From: Streptomyces sp. NRRL F-4489
Lineage (GTDB): Bacteria; Actinomycetota; Actinomycetes; Streptomycetales; Streptomycetaceae
Reading direction: 5' to 3'
Length of the DNA stretch: 18,948 nt
Assembly (NCBI RefSeq): GCF_001509485.1
Contig: NZ_LLZI01000011.1
Location: forward strand, 1 to 18,948
In this document: one piece after another, positions 1 through 6,799 of the stretch
How the letters are laid out: each line of letters starts with the position of its first letter
How positions within the stretch are numbered: the first letter of the stretch is position 1
Translations under genes and position numbers: made by a program
Notes under the pieces: model-generated
Seen by the model: the letters and a program-made list of their open reading frames with translations, nothing else
What the model was told of the DNA's origin: nothing
Database searches by the model: none

Positions 1-19
1 TCCCCCGTCCGCCGGTGGA

Positions 20-322
20 CTACTTGATTCCGCCGACAGGCTGGTGGCTGTCCATGGTGGTCAGGGTCTCGTCCGCGGCCGGCTTCTTGGCGGCGCCGCC
101 CGCGGGGGCTTCCGCGGTCCCGGCGCCGTTCGCGGCGATGGGCTGGTGGCTGTCCATCGGCTTGACGACATCGCGGTCCCGGGGCTGCGGGGCCTGCGGC
201 GCGGTGCCGGCGGCGAGGATCGGCTGGTGGCTGTCCATCGGCGCGAGGATCGGCTGGTGGCTGTCGCGCGGGGCGACGACGTCTCGCTCCCCCGAACTCT
301 GCACAGTGTTCTCGGTGCTCAT
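20..322 (-). CDS. afsS: AfsS-like small regulatory protein with four DSHQP repeats
   Basis: Likely homologue of AfsS (AfsR2), the small sigma-factor-like activator through which AfsR stimulates secondary metabolism in Streptomyces. The 100-aa product starts MSTENTVQSS and carries four copies of DSHQP at residues 20-24, 30-34, 57-61 and 91-95. Three are preceded by Met, and two lie in a longer RDVVxPxDSHQPI unit (13-25, 50-62). Known AfsS proteins (about 63 aa in S. coelicolor, from memory) carry repeats of the TxxxDNHMP type, so DSHQP looks like a variant of the same box. No membrane segment, signal peptide or Cys is present; the linkers are Ala/Pro/Gly-rich and probably disordered. ATG 322 is chosen because AGGAG (332-336) lies 9 nt upstream; an in-frame ATG at 403 would add 27 residues. 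It lies directly downstream of afsR on the same strand, as in S. coelicolor. The family call rests on repeats plus context. Confidence 0.83.
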   Translation of the reverse strand: MSTENTVQSSGERDVVAPRDSHQPILAPMDSHQPILAAGTAPQAPQPRDRDVVKPMDSHQPIAANGAGTAEAPAGGAAKKPAADETLTTMDSHQPVGGIK

Positions 323-470
323 TGCGATCAACTCCTGATGGGCGCTTGAAGGCTGCCCGTCCGCCCGGCGACTCCCCCGTTGGCCGCCGGACGGACGTGA
401 CATGGCCGCTCACGATAACTGCGCGGCCTGGGCACCGAGCCGCTTGCCCCCCGAGGCGGCGGATCGGTAC

Positions 471-509
471 GCATAAGAGTGGCCCGGGCCGATGAACGAT
501 CGATAAACG
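471..509 (-). promoter_or_regulatory. afsS promoter with AfsR/PhoP-type direct-repeat operator
   Basis: On the minus strand two 11-bp direct repeats sit head to tail: CGTTTATCGAT (509-499) and CGTTCATCGGC (498-488). A TCTTAT -10-like hexamer follows at 478-473, 9 nt after the second repeat. SARP regulators typically bind 11-bp-periodic repeats ending about 8 bp before the -10, and AfsR and PhoP share such a site at afsS in S. coelicolor; the GTTCATC core also resembles the PHO-box unit GTTCACC. The implied start is about 466, giving a leader of about 144 nt. That leader contains a 7-bp inverted repeat (CCGTCCG 357-363, CGGACGG 388-394). Confidence 0.72.
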
Positions 510-535
510 CCGGCGGCGACCGGTGAAACGGGAGG

Positions 536-3475
536 TCAGCCCACCGGAGCCGGCGAAAGGAGCCCCCGGACCACGGCGGTCTCCGCCGAGCCCAGGCGCT
601 CGAAGATGGCCAGGGCCTCCTGCCAGCACACGTGTGCCCGGCCGCTGTGCCCGAGCTCGTTCAACGCCCGGCCGAGCGTGGTCAGGGCGCTCGCCCGCCA
701 GGACTCCCCGCTGACGCCGCGCAGCGCGGTCAGCGCCTGCTCGGCGCGGTTGGCGGCGTCCGCCGGGCGGCCGGCCGCGAGGTCCACCTCGGCCAGCCGG
801 AAAATGGTCATGGCTTCCCAGAAGCGCTGCCGGCTGTCCCGGAAGATGCCGAGGGCGGCGGCCAGTTGCTCGGCCGCCTCGGCCAGCCGCCCGGCCTGGG
901 TGTAGGCCAGGGCCAGCGCGTACATGCCGTTGCCCAGGCGGCGTTTGGCACCGAGCTCGCGGTAGATCGCGATGCCCTCCGCCGCCAGGCTGATGGCGCT
1001 CTCCACCCGGCCGGTGTCCAGGTGCACCCGCGAGAGGTTGCACAGCGCACTGGCTTCGGACTGCCGGTTCCCGTCGTCGCGGAAGGCCGTCAGGGCCTGC
1101 TGGAGATACGCCTCGGCGTCCTTGTGGCGGCGCTGGGCGTTGGCGATGATGCCGCGGTCGTTGGGCGCGTACGACGAGGAGAACGGGTCTCCGGCGGCGA
1201 GGCCGAGCAGCATCGCGGACTTCGCGTTCTCGTCGGCGTCGTCCAGCCGGCCCGACAGGGTCCGGACGTACGCGAGCGCGGTGTGGACGCGGGCCTCGGC
1301 GTGTGCGTCGCCGGCCTCGCGGGCCGCGGCCAGCAGCGTGGTGTTGGCCTGCTCGTACTGGAGGGCGTCGGCACCCGACTCGGCCAGGTCCTTGGTGAGC
1401 AGCAGCAGGTCGGCGGCGCGCCGGAGCACGGCCGGGGCCGTGGACTGCCGTGCGCAGGCCAGCAGGCACCCCGCCTCGCTGAACAGCCACTCCAGCGCCG
1501 ACGCCCGGTCCGCGAACTCCAGGCCCGGGTGGTCGGCGCGTTCCATGTGGGCGATCAGCCGGTCGCCGGGGCGCTCCAGCGCGTACATCCGCGACGCGGT
1601 CACCAAGTAGAAGTCGAGCAGGCGCGACAGCGCCGCGTCCCGTTCGGACGGCGGGTGCTCGTCCCGCTCCGCGCACGCCCGGGCGTAGAGGCGGACGAGG
1701 TCGTGGTAGCGGTAGCGGCCGGGCGCCGCGGACTCCAGCAAGGAGGTGTCCACGAGCGATTCGAGCAGATCCTCCGCATCGTCCGCGCCGAGGTCGAGGA
1801 GGGCCGCGGCGGCGGCCAGGGAGATGTCGGGACCATCGGCCAGGCCGAGCAGCCGGAAGGCGCGGGCCTGGGCGGGCTCCAGTTGCTTGTAGCCGAGTTC
1901 GAAGGTGGCCGTGACGGCCAGGTCGCCGGCGCGGAGTTCGTCCAGCCGGCGGCGTTCGTCGGCGAGTTTGCTGGCCAGGGTGGAGACCGTCCACGTGCGC
2001 CGGGCCGCCAGCCGGGACGCGGCGATCCGGATGGCCAGCGGCAGGAAGCCGCAGGCGCCGACGACGGCCATGGCGGCCTGGCGCTCGGAGGTGACCCGCT
2101 CCTCGCCGACGATCCGGGTGAAGAGCCGCAGCGCCTCCTCGGGGCTCATCACGTCGAGGTCGACGAGGTGCGCGCCGGCCAGGTCGATCATCCGCGACCG
2201 GCTGGTGATCAGCGCGGCGCACCCCTCCGTCCCCGGTAGCAGCGGCCGGACCTGCGCGGCGTCCCGGGCGTTGTCGAGCAGAGCCAGCACCCGGCGCCCG
2301 GCGAGCGTGGAGCGGAAGAAGGCCGCCCGCTCCTCCAACCCGTCCGGAATCGCCGAGTCCGCCGTGCCCAGGGCGCGCAGGAAGGCGCCCAGGACCGCCT
2401 CCGGCTCGGCCGGGTTGCGGCCGGCGCCCTGGAGGTCGACGTACAGCTGGCCGTCGGGGAAGTGCTCGCGGGCGGCGTGCGCGACGTGCACCGCGAGCGT
2501 CGTCTTGCCGACCCCGCCGATTCCGGCCACCGCCGAGACCGCCATCACGCTGCCCCCGGCCGTCGCCAGCTGGTCGCTCAGCTCCTTGACGAACGCGGCC
2601 CGGCCGGTGAAGTCGGCGACGGTCGCGGGGAGCTGGCGCGGCCGGACGAACGTCGTCCCGGCGGCGTCCGGGCCGTCCTCGGCGGGCGGCGCGTCCAGCT
2701 CCGCGTCGGCCCGCAGGATCCGCTGGTGCAGCTCGGACAGCGACGCGCAGGGGTCCACGCCCAGCTCGTCCGCGAGCAGCCGGCGGGTGTCCGCGTACAC
2801 CGCGAGCGCCTCGGCCTGCCGCCCGCTGCGGTACAGCGCCAGCATCAGCAGCTCCCGCAGCCGCTCGCGCAGCGGGTGCGCGGCGGTCAGCGCGGTCAGC
2901 TCGGAGACCGCCTCGGCGTGGCAGCCGGCCTCCAGGTCCAGTTCGAGGCGGGTTTCGGTCAGCGAGAGCCGCCACTCCTGGAGCCGGGTCCGCTGGGTCT
3001 CGGCATACGGGCCGGGGACGCCGGCGAGCGGTTCGCCGTCCCACAGGTCCAGGGCGGCGTCGAGGAGCTTGCGGGCCCGGCCGCGCTCCCCGGCGGCCTT
3101 GGCCTTCTCCGCCTCGGCGGCGTACTGCTCGGCGGTGTCGTGGTCCAGGGCCGGCGGCCGGCCGTCCACGGGCCGCAGCGCGTACCCGCCGGACTCGCTG
3201 ACCAGGGCCTCCGCGTCGGGCCCGAGCGCCTTGCGGAGCCGGGAGGCGTACGTGCGCAGGGCGGCGAGGGCGGCGTGCGGCGGTTCGTCGCCCCACAGGG
3301 CGTCGACGAGCTCGGGCGCGGTGGCGGTGCGCCCGCCGCGCAGCAGCAGCGCGGCGAGCAGCGCGCGCTGCTGCGGGGAACCCGCCGCCAGCGGCGTCTC
3401 CCCGCGCCAGGCCCGCACGGGACCGAGCACGGTGAAGCGCAGCCGCTCCCGCACCTGTCCCGGACCGTCGTCCAT
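536..3475 (-). CDS. afsR: AfsR, SARP / NB-ARC / TPR global regulator
   Basis: AfsR is a cytoplasmic ATPase and DNA-binding regulator, phosphorylated by Ser/Thr kinases such as AfsK, that recruits RNA polymerase to afsS. The 979-aa product matches AfsR length (about 990 aa). In order it has an OmpR-like winged helix (residues 11-100, beginning LRFTVLGPVRAW), a bacterial transcriptional activation (BTAD) domain (105-255), and an NB-ARC ATPase with Walker A GIGGVGKTT (318-326), a Walker B-like RVLALLDNA (395-403), the sensor-like LITSRSR and GFLPLAIR (476 onward). A winged-helix/linker part and helical TPR-like repeats reach the C-terminus. Start ATG 3475 is chosen because a GGGGG Shine-Dalgarno run lies just upstream and it precedes the conserved N-terminus; the longer reading frame back to 3694 is low-complexity repeat. 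The TGA stop is at 538-536. It is intact, with no frameshift seen. Confidence 0.94.
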   Translation of the reverse strand: MDDGPGQVRERLRFTVLGPVRAWRGETPLAAGSPQQRALLAALLLRGGRTATAPELVDALWGDEPPHAALAALRTYASRLRKALGPDAEALVSESGGYALRPVDGRPPALDHDTAEQYAAEAEKAKAAGERGRARKLLDAALDLWDGEPLAGVPGPYAETQRTRLQEWRLSLTETRLELDLEAGCHAEAVSELTALTAAHPLRERLRELLMLALYRSGRQAEALAVYADTRRLLADELGVDPCASLSELHQRILRADAELDAPPAEDGPDAAGTTFVRPRQLPATVADFTGRAAFVKELSDQLATAGGSVMAVSAVAGIGGVGKTTLAVHVAHAAREHFPDGQLYVDLQGAGRNPAEPEAVLGAFLRALGTADSAIPDGLEERAAFFRSTLAGRRVLALLDNARDAAQVRPLLPGTEGCAALITSRSRMIDLAGAHLVDLDVMSPEEALRLFTRIVGEERVTSERQAAMAVVGACGFLPLAIRIAASRLAARRTWTVSTLASKLADERRRLDELRAGDLAVTATFELGYKQLEPAQARAFRLLGLADGPDISLAAAAALLDLGADDAEDLLESLVDTSLLESAAPGRYRYHDLVRLYARACAERDEHPPSERDAALSRLLDFYLVTASRMYALERPGDRLIAHMERADHPGLEFADRASALEWLFSEAGCLLACARQSTAPAVLRRAADLLLLTKDLAESGADALQYEQANTTLLAAAREAGDAHAEARVHTALAYVRTLSGRLDDADENAKSAMLLGLAAGDPFSSSYAPNDRGIIANAQRRHKDAEAYLQQALTAFRDDGNRQSEASALCNLSRVHLDTGRVESAISLAAEGIAIYRELGAKRRLGNGMYALALAYTQAGRLAEAAEQLAAALGIFRDSRQRFWEAMTIFRLAEVDLAAGRPADAANRAEQALTALRGVSGESWRASALTTLGRALNELGHSGRAHVCWQEALAIFERLGSAETAVVRGLLSPAPVG

Positions 3476-3499
3476 GGTGTCCCCCTGCCGTGTCCCGTC

Positions 3500-3579
3500 C
3501 GTCCGCGCTGCTGTCATGGCCGTTCGTCGCTGTTCGTCGCTGCTCGTCCGCGCTGCTGTCCTGGCCGTCCGTCGCTGTT
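3500..3579. repeat. Two-copy 35-bp direct repeat in the afsR leader
   Basis: Positions 3500-3534 and 3545-3579 match at 33 of 35 bases (differences at 3516/3561 and 3524/3569), period 45 bp. The gap carries two further 10-bp GTTCGTCGCT-like units. It lies 25 bp upstream of the afsR start codon, in the transcript leader or promoter. Function is unknown. Confidence 0.85.
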
Positions 3580-3954
3580 GGTCCGCGCCTTTACACCGGG
3601 CGCAACGGTCAGTCTGCCTTGTCCCGGGCCTCTGCGTCAGTAGGGGTCCGCGGCGTCCACAAAGCCTCCCCGCGCGGTGCGGAACGGCTCCCACCGCGGC
3701 CCGCCGGAGCCCCGGAGGGATCTCTTCCGCCGTACGCCGCCCGCCCGTTGGCGCGGCACTTCCGCAGCTCAGCGCGGTGCGCCGGGTACGCCGGGGCGCC
3801 CTCGCACGCCCGTCGGCCGCGCCCCGCCCGTCCGCCGTTCCGTCCCCTCACGTCCCGTCCACACGTCCGCGGGGCCTGCGCCCCCGTTACCGGAGGACAC
3901 CCCCTGAGTGGCTGGTTTGTTACGCCCGCGACCCGGCTGCGGCTGACACCCGAC

Positions 3955-3984
3955 CGTGTACGGACGTGTACGCCTACGTACACG
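3955..3984. promoter_or_regulatory. Three CGTGTACG half-sites, two forming a palindrome
   Basis: CGTGTACG occurs at 3955-3962 and again at 3965-3972. Its exact inverse CGTACACG follows at 3977-3984. The last two form an 8-bp perfect inverted repeat with a 4-bp spacer, and the first two are direct repeats 10 bp apart. This is typical operator geometry, but no regulator can be named. It could serve either divergent gene. Confidence 0.5.
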
Positions 3985-4128
3985 CGAAGGGGGGCGCGGC
4001 GGTTCGCCGGGAGGCCGCGCGATCTCGCCGCGGCGGCGCCGGGGTGCCGTCGCGGTCCCGTCCCGGTGCCGTTGCCGACCCGTCGCGGAGCCGTCGTGCT
4101 GTCGTTCCCGGCGCGGGACCCGCAGCGC

Positions 4129-4213
4129 GTACGAACCGGCCGCCGGTCCGGTACGAACCGGCCGCCGGGCCCCGTACGAACCACCGCCGGTCCCATACGA
4201 ACCCCGCACCGGA
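4129..4213. repeat. Four tandem ~22-bp direct repeats upstream of amidohydrolase promoter
   Basis: Units begin RTACGAACC at 4129, 4151, 4174 and 4195 (spacings 22, 23 and 21 bp, about two helical turns). The first two share a GGCCGCCGG continuation and the later ones degenerate. The array ends 3 bp before the -35-like CTGACG of the next promoter. The position and in-phase spacing suggest activator-binding repeats, though this is inferred. Confidence 0.75.
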
Positions 4214-4216
4214 CTC

Positions 4217-4231
4217 CTGACGCCCCGTCAG
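4217..4231. promoter_or_regulatory. CTGACG-N3-CGTCAG operator, site 1
   Basis: Perfect 15-bp palindrome: arms CTGACG and CGTCAG with spacer CCC. It recurs at 12248-12262 and 12327-12341, and with one arm mismatch at 10182-10196. It lies over the -35 of the predicted amidohydrolase promoter, which suggests repression. The size and symmetry suit a TetR-family dimer; no such regulator is in the window. Confidence 0.8.
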
Positions 4232-4252
4232 ATCAGCGCTACCGTACCCCCA
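4217..4252 (+). promoter_or_regulatory. Predicted promoter giving a leaderless amidohydrolase mRNA
   Basis: -35 CTGACG (4217-4222), 17-bp spacer, -10 TACCGT (4240-4245, matching TANNNT), then 6 nt to the A of ATG 4252. A start site 7 nt after the -10 would be the start codon itself. No Shine-Dalgarno sequence precedes the ATG, consistent with a leaderless transcript. The operator overlaps the -35. Confidence 0.55.
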
Positions 4253-5529
4253 TGGACGACACCCACACGCCCCGCCCCGGGTCGGCGCCGGACGCCCGTC
4301 CGCCCTTCCCCCTGATCATCTCCGTCGACGACCACACCGTGGAGCCCCCCGGCGTCTGGCGGGACCGGCTCCCGGCCAAGTACCACGACACCGGCCCGCG
4401 CATCGTCCGCGCGCCCCTGAAGGAAATGACGTTCACCGGGGGGAGGTTCGCGCCCCGTATGGGCGACCCCGGGGACGACGGCCCGATAGCCGACTGGTGG
4501 GTCTACGAGGACCTGCACCGCCCGCTGACCCGCCTCGACACCGCCGTCGGCTACTCCCGCGACGAGATACGGCTGGAGGGCATCACCTACGAGCAGATGC
4601 GCCCCGGCTCGTACTCCGTCCCCGAACGGCTCGCCGACATGGACGTCAACCACGTCCAGTCCGCGCTCTGCTTCCCCACCTTCCCGCGCTTCTGCGGCCA
4701 GACCTTCACCGAGGCCAAGGATCGCGAACTGGCCCTGCTGGGCGTGCGCGCGTACAACGACTGGATGGTCGAGGAGTGGTGCGGCCCGCAGGCCGGCGGC
4801 CGGCTCATCCCGCTGATCATCGTCCCGCTCTGGGACCCGGAACTGGCCGCCGCGGAGGTCCGCCGCAACGCGGCGCGCGGCGTCCGCGCCGTCTGCTTCA
4901 GCGAGATCCCGCCGCACCTGGGGCTGCCGAGCATCCACACCGACCACTGGGACCCGTTCCTGCGCGCCTGCGACGAGACCGGCACGGTGATCGCCATGCA
5001 CATCGGCTCGTCGTCGCGGATGCCGTCCACCTCGGCCGACGCGCCGCCCGCGGTCGGCTCCACGATCACCTTCGCCAACTGCTGCTTCTCGATGACCGAC
5101 TGGCTGATGAGCGGCGCGTTCGACCGCTTCCCACGCCTGCGGATCATGTACGCCGAGGGGCAGATCGGGTGGATCCCGTACATCCTGGAGCGCGCCGACG
5201 TGGTGTGGGAGGAGAACCGTGCCTGGGGCGGCGTCGCCGACAAGGTCCTCCGCCCGCCCTCCGAACTCTTCGCCGAGCACGTCTACGGCTGCTTCTTCGA
5301 CGATGCCTTCGGCCTGCGCAACCTCGACGCGATCGGCGCCGGCAACGTCCTCTACGAGACGGACTACCCGCACTCGGACTCCACCTGGCCCAAGTCCCGC
5401 GAGGTCGCCGAATCCCAGATGTCCCACCTCGCCCCCGACGTCGTCGAGCGGATCGTCCGCGGCAACGCGATCGAGTTGCTGGGGCTGACGGCGGGTGGGT
5501 TGTGGGGGCCGTCGGTGGTCGAGGGGTAA
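4252..5529 (+). CDS. Metal-dependent amidohydrolase (Amidohydro_2 / COG2159 family)
   Basis: A 425-aa TIM-barrel hydrolase of the amidohydrolase-2 family, which includes decarboxylases and lactone/amide hydrolases. Residues 23-33 read ISVDDHTVEPP: the usual first-strand HxH metal motif is here DDHxxE, a variant I recall in actinobacterial members. Further candidate active-site residues are His250 (AMHIGSSS), Glu302 (AEGQIGW) and Asp371 (ETDYPHSDSTWP). There is no signal peptide, so it is probably cytoplasmic. ATG 4252 is chosen because it directly precedes the conserved N-terminus and fits a leaderless promoter; there is no Shine-Dalgarno site. It is monocistronic between the divergent afsR and a convergent 60-aa gene. 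The operator over its promoter is shared with the two luciferase-like genes at 10247 and 12377, so it probably belongs to that pathway. The substrate is unknown. Confidence 0.88.
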   Translation: MDDTHTPRPGSAPDARPPFPLIISVDDHTVEPPGVWRDRLPAKYHDTGPRIVRAPLKEMTFTGGRFAPRMGDPGDDGPIADWWVYEDLHRPLTRLDTAVGYSRDEIRLEGITYEQMRPGSYSVPERLADMDVNHVQSALCFPTFPRFCGQTFTEAKDRELALLGVRAYNDWMVEEWCGPQAGGRLIPLIIVPLWDPELAAAEVRRNAARGVRAVCFSEIPPHLGLPSIHTDHWDPFLRACDETGTVIAMHIGSSSRMPSTSADAPPAVGSTITFANCCFSMTDWLMSGAFDRFPRLRIMYAEGQIGWIPYILERADVVWEENRAWGGVADKVLRPPSELFAEHVYGCFFDDAFGLRNLDAIGAGNVLYETDYPHSDSTWPKSREVAESQMSHLAPDVVERIVRGNAIELLGLTAGGLWGPSVVEG

Positions 5530-5546
5530 GCGGCCCTGAGCGCCTA

Positions 5547-5616
5547 CGGCCTATCCGCTAGGCCGGACAGCAGCGGCCCGGCCCACCCGGGCGCGACGGG
5601 CGGACCGGGCCGCTTT
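5547..5616. terminator. Two hairpins between convergent genes, probable bidirectional terminator
   Basis: Hairpin 1 pairs CGGCCTA (5547-5553) with TAGGCCG (5559-5565) around a 5-nt loop. Hairpin 2 pairs AGCGGCCCGG (5572-5581) with CCGGGCCGCT (5605-5614) around a 23-nt loop and is followed by TTT. They lie between the amidohydrolase stop and the convergent small gene at 5632. Confidence 0.72.
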
Positions 5617-5622
5617 CAATTC

Positions 5623-5652
5623 CGATTACGGCTACGACTGCGGCTGCGGCTG
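5623..5652. repeat. Degenerate hexamer repeat across the 3' end of the 60-aa gene
   Basis: Five consecutive hexamers of consensus CGGCTR (plus strand), in frame with the small gene. They encode its Pro-Gln C-terminus, and one CAG-to-TAG change supplies its stop (5634-5632). It resembles the hexamer array at 10085-10138. Confidence 0.6.
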
Positions 5653-5814
5653 CGGGTCGCGCGGTGCCTCCGGGGGCATCGGGCCTCCGTCGTGCTTCCC
5701 GCCGTCGCTCTGCCCGACGATCTCGACATCCCGCGGATGCCGGAACGGAATGCCGCGCCAGCCCTCACCATCGGGTGCGCGCGTCTCGTACGTCTCCACG
5801 GCTACGACGCTCAT
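5632..5814 (-). CDS. Hypothetical 60-aa protein
   Basis: I do not recognise this family. The product (MSVVAVETYETRAPDGEGWR start) is small, hydrophilic and without Cys or membrane segments. It has a Gly/Asp/Pro-rich second half ending in PQPQPQS, which is encoded by hexamer repeats. Translation is well supported: GGAGGT (5826-5821) lies 6 nt before the ATG at 5814. It follows the XRE/DUF5753 gene on the same strand after an 82-bp gap, so it could be the last gene of that operon or have its own promoter. It converges on the amidohydrolase. Streptomyces XRE/DUF5753 regulators often have a small partner (frequently DUF397), but this protein lacks the DUF397 signature as I know it. Confidence 0.65.
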   Translation of the reverse strand: MSVVAVETYETRAPDGEGWRGIPFRHPRDVEIVGQSDGGKHDGGPMPPEAPRDPQPQPQS

Positions 5815-5858
5815 CCGTCAACCTCCATATCTCCGAGGGGCCATACCGCTGCGACGCC

Positions 5859-5892
5859 GGGCATGGCCGCAACGTCGGGGCATGGCCGTAAC
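5859..5892. repeat. 15-bp direct repeat between XRE/DUF5753 gene and 60-aa gene
   Basis: GGGCATGGCCGCAAC (5859-5873) and GGGCATGGCCGTAAC (5878-5892) match at 14 of 15 bases, period 19 bp. Each has a GCATGGCC core that is nearly self-complementary. A small CCTTT-ACGA-AAAGG hairpin follows at the XRE stop codon. This may be a binding site for the 60-aa gene promoter. Confidence 0.55.
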
Positions 5893-5896
5893 ACCT

Positions 5897-6799
5897 TTAC
5901 GAAAAGGAATCATCCTGACGGAGAACGGTGGAACTCCAGCCCGTTTCCTGTTCCCGAAAGAGTTCGTCCCGGATTTCTTCGGCGACATCTCGCATCGCGG
6001 CGCCGTACAAGGCGACTTCGGCGAAACGGTCGAAGGTTTCGGCGTAGGTCGAGATGTCTTTCGGATCGCGGGTCGTGTACTCGGCGTGGAACGTTTCGGT
6101 GATGACCAGCCGGTCGTCGTGCAGGCTGAAGCAGTTCATCGGAAAGTCCGGCATGAGGCCCTTGTGCGGCACGATGCCGATGCGGACGTTGGGGAGGCGC
6201 GAGAGGGACACCAGCCGGTCGAGCTGGAGGGCCATGACGGCGGGCGGGCAGATCAGCCAGCGCAGAACGTGCTCGCAGACCAGGAAATGGAACTGCCGGC
6301 CGCTGTCGTACAGGGCCGCTTGCCGCGCGAGCCGTGCGGCTACCGTCCGGGCCCTGGTCGCTTCCGGCAGCGCCGGGGGCAGGCTGAACACCGCGGTCGC
6401 GTATTCGGGGGTCTGGAGGAGCCCGGGGAGCAGCTGCCCCTGGAAGAGCCGGAGACGCACGGTGGTGGCCTCAATGGCTTTGATGGTGTGCTGGTGCTTC
6501 CACGGCCCCATGCGGCGCAGCAGGCGCCATGCGGTGGCTTCGGTGACTTCCGCCCGGGCCGTGGTCAGGAATTCGCTCTTCACCGCCTCGGAAACGCCGA
6601 TGGCGCCCAGGATGAGCTCTATGTCCTGGACGGTGGGCAGAGTGCGGCCATGCTCGATCTTGGACAGCTTTCCGGCGGACATCGAAGCCCTGCGGGTCAC
6701 GGTGCTTCCGGTCAGCCCGGAAGTGATCCGCAGCGTCCGCAGGGCCCTGCCGATGGCCTCGGTGCTTCTGGCCTCCGGGCTGCTGGACTCCGTGCTCAG
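5897..6799 (-). CDS. XRE-family regulator with DUF5753 domain (probable CTG start)
   Basis: Cytoplasmic DNA-binding regulator of the large Streptomyces helix-turn-helix/DUF5753 family (WhiJ-like). The first ATG/GTG-initiated frame (GTG 6700) would cut off the first half of the HTH. Extending in frame gives (L)STESSSPEARSTEAIGRAL and a complete HTH (about residues 12-65, including KLSKIEHGRT). The only start that fits is CTG 6799-6797: it overlaps the DUF6879 stop as CTGA and has GGGAG 8 nt upstream. The resulting 300 aa is normal for the family, with DUF5753 at about 100-285 (GLLQTPEYA; FVLVCEHVLRW-like region; a C-terminal Asp/Glu-rich helix). It is translationally coupled to the DUF6879 gene. 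The domain call is firm; the start codon is inferred. Confidence 0.85.
   Translation of the reverse strand: MSTESSSPEARSTEAIGRALRTLRITSGLTGSTVTRRASMSAGKLSKIEHGRTLPTVQDIELILGAIGVSEAVKSEFLTTARAEVTEATAWRLLRRMGPWKHQHTIKAIEATTVRLRLFQGQLLPGLLQTPEYATAVFSLPPALPEATRARTVAARLARQAALYDSGRQFHFLVCEHVLRWLICPPAVMALQLDRLVSLSRLPNVRIGIVPHKGLMPDFPMNCFSLHDDRLVITETFHAEYTTRDPKDISTYAETFDRFAEVALYGAAMRDVAEEIRDELFREQETGWSSTVLRQDDSFS

Larger units (their letters stand above)
3476..4251. other. Gene-free, repeat-rich divergent intergenic region (776 bp)
   Basis: No credible gene is seen between the divergent afsR and amidohydrolase genes. Long open frames exist on both strands but they are Arg/Pro/Gly-rich, lack a ribosome-binding site and encode only the repeats. 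The region holds the 35-bp direct repeat, a CGTGTACG half-site cluster, four 22-bp direct repeats and the amidohydrolase operator/promoter, all listed separately. I see nothing specific in 3600-3950. Confidence 0.7.

Noticed and set aside
20..322. Multi-core RiPP precursor peptide, suggested by repeated MDSHQP units
   Set aside because: No modifying enzyme, protease or transporter is adjacent, and the gene lies directly downstream of afsR with an AfsR-type operator, which fits AfsS better.
707..721. Further CTGACG palindrome inside afsR
   Set aside because: The right arm reads CGCAGC rather than CGTCAG and the site is coding; chance similarity.
3476..3694. Longer AfsR N-terminus starting at 3694
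   Set aside because: The added residues encode the 35-bp repeat and Arg-rich sequence; ATG 3475 has a strong ribosome-binding site and matches the AfsR start.
3490..4251. Longer amidohydrolase N-terminus starting near 3490
   Set aside because: About 250 low-complexity residues across repeats and the operator, with no ribosome-binding site; the family begins near 4252.
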